Assembly (NCBI GenBank): GCA_003342815.1
Contig: PTEX01000196.1
Coordinates: 659,196 to 723,195 of the forward strand
Length of the DNA stretch: 64,000 nt
From: Eudromia elegans
Taxonomy: Eukaryota > Chordata > Aves > Tinamiformes > Tinamidae
Direction of reading: 5' to 3'
Shown: piece by piece, positions 1 to 13,218 of the stretch
Layout: every line of letters starts with the position of its first letter
How positions within the stretch are numbered: position 1 is the first letter of the stretch
The notes under the pieces: generated by a model
The model's database searches: none
Told to the model about the DNA's origin: nothing
Seen by the model: the letters and a program-made list of their open reading frames with translations, nothing else
Translations under genes and position numbers: made by a program

Positions 1-3000
1 CTCTTCCTAGCTTTCTGTGGTGTTCCCTAGAGTATAGAGGGGAAGTTCTGTTCTTTCTGCTGCACAGAACATGATTTCTTTAGTGGCTAAACCAGAAACC
101 CACTATAGAAATATTTGGAAAAGAATGATTCCTGTCTCATGAAGCTTAGAGGCTAAGCTCAACCAAGCCAAGTCTTCTACCTTTACAGGTCTTTACTTGT
201 GTATCATGATATGAAGGATTATTTATTATAAATGTTGCATTGAATCCCAGGCTTGAAAAGATAAATGCAATGAAAAAAATAGTATTTCAATTGCTGTGTA
301 GTAACCATGATTCTTTGCTGACATATGACAAAGGATCTTTCAAGATCCCTTCCCTCCCTTCTACCCCTGTTCCCACTGTATCTCCCCAGACACACAGATG
401 CTGTAAAACTAAGTCTTAGTTTGAAAAATGAGGACTTCTAAGAATGTGGTCATTTTTAAGGTTGTGCTACAGATTCACTTAACCTCCTGTACCAGATTTC
501 TCTGAAGTTGGGCCTTCAGCAGCTGTTGAAAGGGTTGATTAAGCAAAGCCTCATACTCTCATTGAGCTTGGAGAACTGATGGCAGTTATGAGGTTTTTGG
601 AGCAGGCCCTTAGGGCTTGGGAAATCCAGCACAGAACTACTCAAATAACAGTGACTAATATAACTAAATCAAAGTCTTGGTATATTTTTATTGCAGAAAG
701 AAATTTCACTGTCTTTGTGGTTAATATTTTGCAATTCTCCATTTTCAGCTGTTAACTATTAACAATTAGCTCCAGTTACGAACATTACATACTCTTAATC
801 ACTATTTTGGTTCTGGCAGAACCTGACTCTCCTTCATCCCTCCTCCTTCATATTTTTTTGATGTGTGGCAGAGTTTACATCTTATCATTTGAAAGCTTTG
901 CTTTTCCAAGTGTTTCAGCACTTGGAAAAACATCTCAGAAGGCAATAGCAATCTTCTCGGTTGTTTTCTCTCTTTAAATAATGTTTGTCCTTACATCTTT
1001 ACAGAATAAAATAACATTTTGTTAATAAATATTACCTCTATGAAGTCTTATGTCTTTGAGCATTTTCCCTGCAATTAGTCCTAGTACTGGCCTTGGGGCT
1101 AAACTTGATCACCTTCTGAGACCAGTTCTGATAGTCTACTTCTATTACCATTAAGTGATAAGCAGAGAGATCTATTTATTGGATTTTCCTTTAAAACGTC
1201 TTTTCTTTTTTTCTACTTCTTTCACCATAGGATAGCTGATGAACGTTCCAGAACGTTTCATTGACATATCCCCCTTCTACAGACATCACACAGCTTCCTT
1301 TCTGCTTGCTAAGTTGCCTGAGTACCAACTTCATTTCCCTATATTCCTGGAATGCTTTTATTCCATGTATACCTAAAACTTCCATTTTCTAAGTCAAATC
1401 CCTGCTGTGGTTGATAGCTTTATTATTTTTTTTTTCTCTTTCCTGGGATCTTTGGTCTGAAGTTTGTACTAAGGGAGGCCATTCAAGTTTCACTGTCTGC
1501 TAGGTATGGTCTTTGCTCTCTGGTCCTCTTGCAAAAATAAGTAGCTGAACAATGTAAGCAAAGAGCAGTGAACAGCAGTCTCTGGTCACCCAAACTATTT
1601 ACTTCTCACTTTGAGTCCACCCAATTCGCAAGAAAGACTTGAATAACTACCGTAGTGATGATGTAGCTCCTTTCTGCTTTAAGATACATTGCGCTAAGGA
1701 TAAGACCTGGAAGACTGCAGCATAAGATTATTGAAAACATGCATATGGCCTAACAAACTCATCTGTGATGTTTAAAGAGAGACGGGAAAAGAGTTTAGCA
1801 AGATAATTGTTACGTTTAAGGGTTACAGTGTAGATAGCTTTAATGTTAGAGGTCTCACATTTACGTAAGCTAGCAAATAATTAATAAGCAACTATATGCA
1901 AAACTGAGATAACTTAGTTTAGCTAAGCATTCGTTTTCTGGTTTTGTTTTTATTACATTTGCAAAGAGTTGGACTGATCTGCTCAGGTTATAAATCTTAT
2001 TTATGCTTCACATATTCAGAACAGGACTAGGTCAGTAAGTTTGGTTGAAAATAATATACTTTTTGTGAGGATTTTGTTTCTTCACAAAACCATAAAGATA
2101 TTTTTTCCAAATGTTTAATTTCATTAGATCTATATTTTTCCCAAATTTAAGCAAGAGCAATCAAACTCAAGTATAAAAGAGCTGATTTTCACTAATAAGC
2201 ATTGTAAATTAAAAGCAATCTTATAAATATTTATTCCAATAACAATATTTTAGGAAATCATGCTGAATAGCACTTTTTTATTTTGCCACTGATTTAGGTG
2301 CTATTTAACAAGGGCAAGACTTTTGTATTGGTAAATCTTGACCTCAATTAAAGAAAGCATCCTTATTCAAAGGATTAGTTAAGCATACAATGAAAATGTT
2401 TGATTTCTTCTTGGGTGCCCTAATGTGATTTTTGTCTACTTGGAACTGAAATGTAGAGAAGGGTAAAATCCAATTCTCAGAGGTAGTAACAAAATTTCTG
2501 TTGACTGAGTGGGACCTTGACTTTATAGCTGAAACATATCTCTGTAGCTGAAACATATCTCTTGCTATTGGTTGTGGTATTCAAGCCTAATATATTTATC
2601 TTTTCTGTCTGTCTCTTTGCCTGTTGTATTTTGTTTTAGTGTTAAATATTTACTCCTAATATTAAAAATGAGCCCAAGTTGCACTTTATGCAAATATGCA
2701 TATGCAGTGACTGTTGGAGGGACAAAAACAAACAAAAAAGGGTCTTTGAGTGTGTGAATGAGTTTTTGTGCGTGTTTGATTTCTGGGAAATGGTTGAGAA
2801 ATTATTCTTTTCAGAGATGAGCCATATACACAAAGATTACGTATATTTAAAATATATACATATTTTAGTCCTGCCAGCTACTATTGATGTATCCTTTTTT
2901 GTAAAAGAATCTGTTTTTGTTAATAGATCTAAAATTGTGCAGCTGTAGACAAACATTCATTATTACCGATTTTCTTACTTATTACTGTCTTATGCTGTAA

Positions 3001-5824
3001 TCCCTACTTTTTTTTTTTCCCCTCATCATCAGTTCTCTAGTCTGCTTGTACTTAAGATAAAAATTGGAGCAGATATGGCACTGGTAGGTAGTTTAGGTTT
3101 TCTTTCCAGTAATTCAACTACTGATGAGATCTATTTCAGTTACTGGAGTAGGTTTCGCTGATCCCGCATTTTCCTTCTTGTTTTTGTACTGTGAGAACAT
3201 AGTCCAGATAGATGTGTATGTTTTTTGAGATCATCATTCCACAGTTGCCTGAGATAATCTATATAATAATCTATATTCATTTTTGTTTTGCTGATTGGTA
3301 TTTTGTAGAAAGGGAGTAAGTTTTTGGTTTTGTTTTTTTTTTTTCCCCCTACCTCCCAGGCCTTATTGCCTTATTGTAATGTATGCTGCAGCCATTACTT
3401 ATGTCTTTTTTGAAATTAATCTGCTATTTACTGTTAAGGTGGCAGGCTATCGCTCTTTCTCAGTTTTGGCCCTTATTTGAGCTAATATGTTTTCTTAGAG
3501 AGATATGTAAGTTCACTGCTCTGAACGCTATCAGAAATTTTCCTTATAAGTCTTTCATTGTGGAGCTTCTATTTACTATCACATATGCACTGATAGTTTG
3601 TATTTGTGTGCCTTTGAGCACATACAACTTCTGTAAAGCTCAGTACAGAAGCGCTGCCCTGGAATTTGATTTTCTAGCATTTGTCCTGAGTTCTTATTAA
3701 TTTCCAGGAAATGATCTACTGTTCCTCATCTCTTTGTCTTTTGAGAATTATGGATCTAATCCAAAGTACATTGGAAGTCAATGCCCCCTCTATGAGGCAA
3801 CCACAAGGAATGAACTCAGTGATCTAATAGGTCTTTTCCATGTCTAATTGCCATGCTCCTATAAACTGCACTCCCATGGTGAGGTCTACCAGGTAGTCTC
3901 TAAATGTCCTAAATAACTGTAAGCTATTATTTTTCTTCAAAACAAGAGCCTGGGATATTTAAACTTGCAGCAGGATGTTATTATGACAACACTGGCCTAT
4001 ATCTCCACTGTATCTAAGCACCAGTGAAACAAACAGATGAAAAATTGGCACTGATTTATTTACTTAATTAGTCAGTGCTACATTATCATGACCCATACTG
4101 CGATGCTCCTAGGGGCTATATTCATCCCAAATGGATGGCCATTTTTCTGTGCATCACTTGCACAGCTTTCATCCTCCCACCAGCGTCAGCATTTGATGAT
4201 GGAAGTGCTCCAGTGTGTTCTATAAGACTAGGAAAGGTGTTTCTAACGTTGCCTATTTGCTCTTGCCAGCATGTAAATTAGTTCACAGCCTACAAGAGCC
4301 TTAGCAATCCCTGTTGGCTATTCAGAGATCCTTTGTATAAACAGTTGATTTGTTTCCTTTAACTCCCTTGTCCTCTCTGTAATGAGCTGAGTAAATAAGG
4401 CCATTGCAACGATGGCTAAAACTAAAACTGTAGAAGAAGCCAAGACAAGTCTCTTGTCTTGTGTCACTAGAGAGTGAATATTAGAGAACTAAAGGGCAAA
4501 TGTTCTTTGATTCAGGCAAGGTACAATTCAAGTGAAGCTAAAGCAAATGGATTCTGTGTGTTAAAACAGTATTATATTAATAACATGCCATTGAAACTTT
4601 ATTTCTATAGAGTGTATCATTAACCTTGCATATTTTATAAAAAAAAATGCACTTCAAGTACACCAAGTAAGAAAACTATAAAAAACACACCCAAAACTGT
4701 TTTTCCCTTGGGTAACAAGCGTGCCTACAGCCGGCTTGATATTTCTAGATGCTAAAATGTGTTTTATTCCTTGTTTTTTCTACAAGGGGTAAAATGCCAA
4801 AAGCTATGTAGACAGGCCTGAATGAAAAATACATTTACTCTTCTAATCAATCAATTTCACTGATAACTGCCATATTTAAAGAGATTTCAAATTAGAAGTT
4901 TCATGAATTTAAGAAAGGAAATATATATTATATAACTAGGAATTTGGGAATCTAAGACTCATATTAGAGAGACAAAGAACCTGAATATGTTGACTATATG
5001 TTAATTTCTTAGATGGCCTTGATGTAAACCTGCATAGCCTACGTGAGGTTGTTTGGTAGTATGGATGGGAATAGAGGTTATATGTTCCACTTAAAATAGC
5101 TTGCTATTTCTGAACAAATGAACAAAAACTTTCAGCTCACTGTTTTCTTCTTAATATGAAAGGTTTAGTTTGTTTTTTTTTTTTTTAATGCAGACTATTT
5201 GCAATCATCCGTTAGCCAATGGCTAAGTGTCTGGGGACAGATACTGCCAGAAGTAAATTACTGTCTTTGTAATTACCTGGAAAAACTTCATGTTGAAGGT
5301 CTTTATCTATAAATGGGAGAGGATAGTCTATTTTCCTTGTCCTTCCTGGGTACATCACTAAAACTGCTGCATTTGTACTTGGGGAACAGATGGGGAACCA
5401 CAATTTGCTCCATAACCTGGTTCTTGAGTCATTTGTATTGCAATTCTGCTGCTTCTCGTCTAGATCTATGTAAATATTTCGATTTTCTGTCCTTTTGCGC
5501 ATCTCAGAAAAATTCAACAAAACTTTTCTTCTGTTGCAATGCAGATATGTTTTTATGTTTGCAGCAGCAACTAGACTTGTGATTTAAGTCCTTTTCCTTT
5601 TCTTGTAAATATTCTTTAAGTCCAGCTAAAATTCTTTCTCTATTACTTTTGCTACTGGTGACTGCACTTTAGCTGTTCTCACCATATTCAATGAATCATG
5701 CTCAAACGATATAATTTCCCCTTATATATATATATCAATCTTTCTGTATTTTTGGGAACAGATGAATCTGAAATTACAAGGCAAAATATGAAAGAACAAA
5801 TAACTGAAAGGAGGCTAAAACTGA
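1..5824. other. AT-rich non-coding stretch
   Basis: No gene, RNA gene or clear transposon is visible. Short open frames occur on both strands, but they are rich in F, L, I, S, K and N codons, as expected by chance in AT-rich DNA. Runs of T lie near 3,008-3,018, 3,331-3,342 and 5,174-5,186, and a short TA run lies near 5,724-5,736. The only internal structure I can support is the 19-base duplication listed separately. Confidence 0.6.
2526..2562. repeat. 19-base tandem duplication
   Basis: The segment TAGCTGAAACATATCTCTG occurs at 2,526-2,544, and its first 18 bases occur again at 2,545-2,562. The copies are identical over those 18 bases, so the duplication is either recent or maintained. No function is implied. 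Confidence 0.85.
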
Positions 5825-6131
5825 AAGGAGGTTGTAGTGAGATGGGGGTCGATCTCTTCTCCAGAATAACTACCGATAGGACCAGAGGAAATGGACTCAA
5901 GTTGCACCAGGAAGGTTCAGGTTAGATATTAGGAAAACAATCTACATAGAAAGAGTAGTCAAGCATTGGAACAGGCTTTCTAAGAAAGTGGTGGAGTCAC
6001 CATCCCTGGCAGTGTTCAAGAAATGTGTAGATGAAGCACTCAGGAACATGATTTAGCAGACATGATGGTGATGGGTTTGCGGTTGGACTCAATAATCTTG
6101 ACGGTCTTTTCCGATCATCATGATTCTCTAA
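5825..6131 (+). mobile_element. CR1 retroposon, truncated 3' end (older copy)
   Basis: This is the last roughly 300 bases of a CR1 non-LTR retrotransposon in sense orientation. Diagnostic pieces in order are an AGGAGGTTGTAGTGAGATGG-like start, GTCGATCTCTTCTCCAG, GGAAATGGACTCAAGTTGC, GGTTAGATATTAGGAAAA, CAAGCATTGGAACAGGC, GGTGGAGTCACCATCCCTGG, and a tail of GGTTGGACTCAATAATCTTG followed by a decayed CATGATTCT end. CR1 copies are nearly always 5'-truncated, as here, and no reverse transcriptase part remains. Many substitutions relative to the usual bird tail suggest an old insertion. The 75-codon open frame crossing its left edge is incidental. Confidence 0.9.
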
Positions 6132-8860
6132 ACTCATACTAGTCATGTTAATGTTAAGAGGCAATCTTTTTTTTCTTCCTTATACTTTTGCATTATGCTA
6201 TAGACATTTATATATTGTGGTGGGACCTGGGTTACAGAGACTGTTGTTCTTAGCAAAAATTCTTAGAACCTGCAAAGCTTTTCCAGGTACTCAGTGACTG
6301 CACAAAGTTATAGTGGAGATAAATCAGTAAACGCCAATGAATTGTTTGTAAAATCAATTCTCAATAAATCAAGAATGCTCTCCAGTGGATTTTTTTTTGT
6401 TTGTTTGGGGTTTTTTTATGGCATCCATCAGGCTTTGAAAAACAACTCATGTTAAATATTGTGGTCCAGTGTGTGTCATTTCTGTATTTCCTTGAATAAG
6501 GAGCTATTTTGCTCTTGGGGCAAATAGTCTTGTGTTCATGCTCAGTGCATATGGCACATCCTTGCTGGGGATCAAACTCACAGGATGCCACTGATTTCAC
6601 ACCATGATTAGGACTAGTTTGCCAACTGCCTGTGCCAGGCCAAGTGAATTGCTTCATAGAACGCTCCAAAGAGCATGCAGTTGCTGGACATGGAGCTTGA
6701 AGGGTTTTCAGCTGAGCATGCTTGCTATAGAGACATGGCAGATGGAGAGACTATGAGCTTTGCCCTGGCCTTGCTTTATAATGGGAAATTACACATTTAA
6801 CTTCAAATACATTTCACAATTTATATCGACTGAACTTAGAAAATAACTTTCAATGGAACAAAATGTGTTCTGTTTTCCTAGAATGGCAGAGAAGACTTCC
6901 TGGAATGCTGGAAGAACTGGAAGAACTCTTTATAAACTTTGTTACGACCACTGAAAAGCAGCAACTTAAAAGCTATATGAAGTATTTGGTGGGCTTTCAT
7001 ATTATCTGTTTAAAAGAATCAATGCTGAAAAACTCCAGAATGTCTGAAATGAACATAATAATGGAAAAAGCCAAGTGGGATCCCCTCCCCTGAAATAAAT
7101 CAAACTCCCTGCTCAAATATAAAAATATTCTTGGAGGAAACTGCCATGCATTCCTTCCAAAGTGGGACTTCTAAGGGTAAAACATACTCAGTCCAAGCGT
7201 CATTCCAGCTGCTTTTTTAGACTGTTTTTTTATTGCAGTATCCAAGGAAAAGCAAAGATAGATATGGTACTATTTTGCCACTTAGTATCCTGCAGTTTGT
7301 TCAATCTGAACATAAACATTTGCTCTGGACTGATGTCCTGGCAGCATTTGCTGACAGGCCCAAGTAAGAAATGCTCACTAATGGTTCGTAGTCAGCTTAT
7401 TTTGCCCATGCATTCCCCTCTAGGGTGGCCCTTTGACATAGGGGAATGGTAATTAAGCACCAACACCTGTTGTGTCCTATGAGCCAATGAATATTATCCC
7501 ACCACCACAATTTTTTTTAACCTTGTAGACCAAAACAGATAGCTAAGCAGTCCCCTTTCACACGCCAGACTCCTGTGAAGAAAAGGCTTGGGAGAAATGG
7601 AATATTCAGCCCTAATGAAACTGCCTCTTAAAAGGCGACAAAGCAAATTTTGTCCTTGTTGGATCCACATGGATAGAAGGGAACGCTCTGTGGGAGCGTA
7701 AGCCATCTCCTCGCAGGGAAACTGAAGGCTTTAGCTCCCTGTGTCTCAAAAATCCTGAAGGCATTCCATTAGCTTCAACATAAATGCTCTATTTATATCA
7801 GCGTGACAAACTGGAGCCTATAAGGCTCCAGCCTAAAGCCCACTTAAGTAATTGTTAGTATTACCATTGAACTTAATTGGATTTGGATTGGTTCCTAAGA
7901 GAGGGATCCATAGAAATATGTTCATTTTAAATATATTTTCCAGATGTCTATCTTCATCTTATCCTTTGTTCATATGTAAGAAGGTTAAGCTCTTAAACTC
8001 TCTGTTTTTAGAAATGATCTGTTATGTTTTAATAGCTTGTTTATGGGGATCTTTGCCTTCATTTTTGTTCTGTCTCTCTAGCCCAGATTTTGTCCATTGC
8101 ATGGTCTGAGTATTTGACCCAGTGAGACTGAACTATCAAGTCTGAATGAGTTACAGCTCTTCAGCTCGCTCATGCTTACTCTTGAAATGTGCTTAATAAG
8201 GAGGAAAAAATTGATGTCTTAAACCTCATACTGTGCTTATAGCCTACCTTGATGCCTATACTCAGTCCCATATTTAGTGTTTCCATTAAAATCTACTTTA
8301 TTTAATTAAAAAACAAAAATCTTAAGCCTTTTAATAATTAATTAGAGGCTAAAAAGCTAGCCTGGCAAAAGTCTGACAAAAGGCAAGTCTCCACTCTTGA
8401 ATATTAAACAACAGTGTATTACTAGATATAAGGCTTCTGGGCATAATCCTGGAAATAAGGATAATAGGATAAATGTGAGACATAAATTAAGAAAGTATCT
8501 GATTTAATGCTAACATTGGTGTCAATATGGATGAGAATTTTTTTCCTGCATCATGAACAACTATTAAATCTTTGTCTTATTTAAGCCTGAGCTGATATTT
8601 GTGTAATCTTTCCTGTCACACTACTGTATATTTTGCCTAATTCATGTTCTGCATAAGCATTGTAGTTCTGCTGCAGTAGCAATAGCAATTCACAATCCTG
8701 CAATTAGGAAACTGTCTTCCCAAGTACTTGTTCATATACCTAACTTGAGAATTTAGCTGATAGGTTATACCTTAGAGTGTCTTTCTGCCATTTTTAAATT
8801 CAAGAAATTATCCAAACAGGTCTGTGCCAGATTGAGACCTTTAAAAACAAGGACCCCACA
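6132..8860. other. Non-coding stretch between CR1 and GGAA repeat
   Basis: No recognisable gene. A 102-codon - strand frame at 6,361-6,669 and a 70-codon - strand frame at 7,494-7,706 are open, but they match no family I know. The second is crossed by a strong-looking - strand splice acceptor (pyrimidine tract then CACAG, exon side starting near 7,570) with no good donor after it. The region also holds the perfect inverted repeat at 7,811-7,831. Confidence 0.5.
7811..7831. repeat. Perfect 9-base inverted repeat with 3-base loop
   Basis: CTGGAGCCT at 7,811-7,819 and its exact reverse complement AGGCTCCAG at 7,823-7,831 flank the loop ATA. Six of the nine stem pairs are G-C, so a stable hairpin is possible on either strand. 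It lies in non-coding DNA and its role is unknown. Confidence 0.85.
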
Positions 8861-9276
8861 AAGGAAGAAAGGAAGGGAGGAAGGAAGGGAGGAAGGAAGA
8901 GAGGAAGGAAGAGAGGAAGGAAGGAAGAGAGGAAGGAAGAGAGGAAGGAAGGAAGAGAGGAAGGAAGAGAGGAAGGAAGGAAGGGAGGAAGGAAGGGAGG
9001 AAGGAAGGGAGGAAGGAAGAGAGGAAGGAAGNAAGAGAGGAAGGAAGGAAGAGAGGAAGGAAGAGAGGAAGGAAGGAAGGGAGGAAGGAAGGGAGGAAGG
9101 AAGGGAGGAAGGAAGAGAGGAAGGAAGGAAGAGAGGAAGGAAGGGAGGAAGGAAGGGAGGAAGGGAGGAAGGAAGGGAGGAAGGAAGGGAGGAAGGAAGG
9201 AAGGAAGGAAGGAAGGAAGGAAGGAAGGAAGGAAGGAAGGAAGGAAGGAAGGAAGGAAGGAAAGGAGAGAGAGAGA
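8861..9276. repeat. GGAA/GAGA polypurine microsatellite with 96-base higher-order unit
   Basis: The + strand is almost pure purine for about 415 bases. It is built from GGAA, GGGA and GAGA variants, becomes pure (GGAA)n from about 9,190 to 9,262, and ends in (GA)n. Within it, 8,941-9,036 and 9,037-9,132 are identical apart from one undetermined base (n at 9,032); the matching base in the second copy is G. Because 96 is a multiple of three, both strands show long open frames here (178 codons of K/R/E/G on +, 150 codons of F/L/P/S on -). These are composition artefacts, not genes. Confidence 0.97.
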
Positions 9277-10330
9277 ATCAAAGTCCTATTCACTTCATCC
9301 TATTCTACCAGAAACAGGTGAAGGGAAGATTATCAAAAGCATTCATGGATTCAGGCATGAAAATTTAAGTGAGATGCTTTCACAGGTGCTGGTGGTTCAT
9401 GAGTCATCATAAAGGCCGGAGTAGTTAGAACCAGTTTAGTAAGCAGAAGGGTGAAAAATGGAGATCAAGCTTCCTTGTAGAGCAGTTTCTCTTTTAGAGA
9501 AGAAAAAATCCAGAAGTGTATTTTATCAAGTTCTGCCTGGGAGGCTTCTGTTTTGAAACCTGAGAAAAGCAATTGGGAGTGAAAAGACTGTATCATCTTA
9601 AGAAAAATTATGCAGCCTTCCTTGTTTTTTTTGCTTGCAGGGCTATACTTGATGTGAACACACACAGCCGCAGGGGATGCAGTTGGGAATGGATATTGAA
9701 ATCCCACTCAGGGCATGGAGCTGTGAGCAGCTGGCATGGAGCAGCAGCAAGGCTCCCTCCATGCTCCCTAACCGAGGCTGTGTATCGGCTCCAGCTCACA
9801 ACGCTCCTTCCTAACATGTCGACCGCCACCTGAACAAACACTGCTGCCACTTTCATCTCTGTGCATCCACTTTGCTCCGCTAACTTGTCTTGGTTGCAGA
9901 GTGCGAGCTTGCATCATACCACCCTGCAAACTTTGCTGACATTAAAAAACATGTGACATTTGGGGCAGGCACCAGCATTGCCTCTCTAGTCGGGCTGTGT
10001 GACATGCTGTTATTTCTCTCCAGCATCCCACTGAGCACTCTACGGGCACATTTGTAGTACAGACCAAACCATACCAACTCACTGTTTACTTTAGAATAAT
10101 GCTGTTGCAATTTGGTAAACCCCGCCTATCTCAGTTCTGCTTCCCATAAATTGCTGATGCTCGGGTGCGCCCCTTGCTCCGTTGCTGCAGACTGCTCTTT
10201 CTCCATGTCTGACATAGGGAGAGAAAGAGGAAAGAGGGAGAGGGGTGACGAGTGAAGACTGAGATGATGTAATAGCATCAAACTTCGTGCTCTGTTGTTA
10301 TAAAATAAGGTTACAAATGTCAAAATTGAG
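9277..10330. other. GC- and CpG-elevated block with splice acceptors on both strands
   Basis: From about 9,640 to 10,250 the sequence has visibly more G+C and about fifteen CpG dinucleotides, unlike the AT-rich DNA around it. A strong + strand acceptor (a T-rich tract ending GCTTGCAG at 9,640) opens into a 65-codon frame that stops at 9,833. A strong - strand acceptor (a tract of about 35 pyrimidines, then TCAG, exon side starting at 10,208) opens into a 26-codon hydrophilic frame that stops at 10,126. No clear donor or AATAAA follows either one. The block could be an exon pair of unknown genes, a small CpG-containing regulatory element, or chance. No protein family is recognised. Confidence 0.35.
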
Positions 10331-13218
10331 GCTGGGACATTTACTAACTGGTGATCTAGTTAATGAAAGTCACTCTTACTTATGAAATTCAAGAACCAAC
10401 CTCTCGTGTCCTACTCTTCCCATACGAGTGCTAAAGCTGTTTAAACAATAGGAGCTGAATAACTAGTAGATGAGCAAGAATAATGGGTAGATGCTGACAG
10501 TTCTGGAAGGCCTTATGTCATCTTCGCATGCTGTCCCTGCCCTTGGCAGAAGGAAAACACTGAAAAGAAGCTATGTTCTTAAGCAGTTGCTGTATTTATT
10601 TTGGAGGATTTGCTGCATTTTCTGCAACCTTCTTCCACCTCTATTACTAAAATGTTAGCTGTGCTATCAAGCTGAGACTTTTCATGTGTCAACAGTAGGG
10701 TAGTGTAGACTTCCAACAGCTGAAACATTTAAAATCTAAAACTCTTTAGAAACAATAGGAAGAAGACTTGTGGTTTAGCATTTTCTAGTACTTTTCTTTT
10801 GGTTTCTTTCAACAAGCACTCCAGTTATCAGAAGTAAAGCTTATTCAGTCATTATAAATTAGCAGAATCATTGGATAAAATGTTTTGCTTTGTTTTCTTA
10901 CCAAAAAAAGAAGTTTTATCAAAATAGCTTTATTAAGTAAATCTTAAATTCATTATAAAAAAATCATTTTGCAATGTTAAAGAAGCTTTAAACTGTGAAA
11001 AATGAAAACTATGAATTTTTCCATGGAGACACAGAATTTCTATTCTCAAGCATGGATATTGAAATGAAAATGCTACAAAATGAATGCCACCTAACTGTTT
11101 TGGTAAGGATTGCATAGGCCTGAGATTCAAACCAGGTTCAAAATAGATACAGAGCAATTGAGACAAAATTTGAGGAATTTATGATTTGACAAGTAAATCT
11201 AGTATTTTGGGCAAGGTTTAATATGTGAAAGTTATTAGGAATGTCTTCAAAGTGAAACAAAAATGCAAAGTATGCATACTGTGCTGATTCAGCAGCAACT
11301 GCTGCAGTTATTCAAGTCTCGTCCTGCTGTGTGGGGCTGGACAGCTGGAACTGGGGAGCCCTTATCAGATGTTAGAGGCTGTAGCTCCTCTCTCCTCACA
11401 CAACCCCAAGCATTTCTTACATGCTGTAGGGTGAGGAAGCAACGTAATAGAACCTTAAAAAAAAAAATACAACCCACAGAATAGAAAATATCTTCATCAC
11501 AGTAGTAATATATGACTTGCGTAAAGTGGCAGAAAGAAGTGCTTGAGATTCATCTGCTTCTCCACCAAAATTTTCGTGGTGTGCCTGTTATTTCCACTGT
11601 CACTGGTTTCACAACAAGATGTTTTTATTCTTTATGATCATCTTTGGCAACACTGAGCTAGTCTCTTTCATCTTAGATAATTTCTAACTGCACAACTTTC
11701 AGCTGGTAGGTGTTTAATGATTTCCATTTGGTTCATTTTTGTTAGTTTAATCTCTCCCATAAAGCATACTAAAGTTTGATCAACTAACTTTGCTTAGATG
11801 TGTTCCTTACTTTCATCACTAAATTAAATATGCTTAACTTATTGTGGATGTAGATCTCGTACTCAAACTATTAAGCTGGATGCTCACTCTATACAGCGCT
11901 CACTGCAAATATGTCATATTTTGTTACTGCCTGGCAAGTCTTTCTGAAATGTATCCAAATTTCTGCAGTTTTTTGATTTGTTGTTTTTGCATGCTGTATT
12001 GTCAGAGCTTGCTAATCTCTGACTGTTTTTTATAGCTTTTCATTTTTATAAGGTTTCCACTCCCTTAGTCATCACTCCCACTCCTCTTTCCCCCATCCTT
12101 TCCTTCCTCTGTTCCCAGATACCATATGTTTCAATCCTTTTAATTGTGCCTGTTCCAGGAACAGTTGTTTAGGTGGCTCCACACTGGCAGAAGGGAAAAT
12201 AATCAAGAGCAATGTGTTTGAAACTTTTAAAAGCAAAAAATCAAAAAGCATTAGTGATTATAAGCCAAAATTCAAAACTTAATGTATTGTCTGATGATTC
12301 TTTTGACAATGATAAATCCATAAAAAAATGGTAAAATTCCATAGAGACAAAACAAGCAATAAAACTTAAACAGAAAGGATAAAATTATCGTAATGATTAT
12401 CTTGTCCTTTTGATATTTTTGGATGGCTTTTATTTTCTCTAAAATTTACTAAAATTCTGAAATAATTTCCTATTTTAATCAATAGTTCACTACCGGTTAC
12501 TATATTGTAATATTTATATTTAACAATTCACTTCAATGTTATTATGAGCATAAAGCCCATGATTGTAATAAAAAAAAAAGTAAAATTCTAGAATTGATCT
12601 AAGTTAAATTCTAGATATTACTCTGTGTTGACAAAAAGAATAAGAGAAAAGCTTCCCCAAGTCACAGACATGTTGCTATTAGTCCTGGTGGAATCTTATG
12701 TGTCCATATAGATACTTTTAATACTTTAATCCTGATGGTTGGCTAGATGGATAAACATCTTCAAATTTCCTTCTGAAGGGGTTAAAATCTCATGAAGGCT
12801 CTAATCTTAGTCATTTGCAAATTACCCTGACCAGCCACTCCAACTTCTTGTTTTGTGTTGTGCTTTATAATGCCTTTACTCTTCCTGGTACTGACCAGAC
12901 TGGAAAAGAAGCATGAAAATATTGAAAAATAGACTGTTTCCATGGCATTTGAAGCCCAAGAAGAACAAAATGTACAGGACATTTTTTGGAAAATTGAGAG
13001 ATTTAGTCAAGTTATGCTAGTCACCTAAACAGCTCCAGCTGCACTGGCTTTTATTATGACAACAGCGCATAGGGACCACAGCTAGTAGGTGTTCCATATA
13101 TGAACTGCTATATGCGTAAGTGCAAAAATAGTTGGTGCCCCTAACAGTTTTGGTCCAAGCTAAATATCATATGAGGAAAAAAAAAAAATTGGTGTGCAAT
13201 AAGAAGTGAAAGAAATAT
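10331..13218. other. Non-coding stretch, nothing recognised
   Basis: AT-rich DNA without a recognisable gene or transposon. A good - strand acceptor (pyrimidine tract ending CTGCCAG, exon side from about 12,187 downward) leads into a 36-codon open frame, but the only donor is a weak ATG/GTATCT. No function can be assigned. Confidence 0.5.

Noticed and set aside
8832..9368. 178-codon + strand and 150-codon - strand open frames
   Set aside because: They are readings of the GGAA/GAGA repeat and contain only K/R/E/G or F/L/P/S residues.
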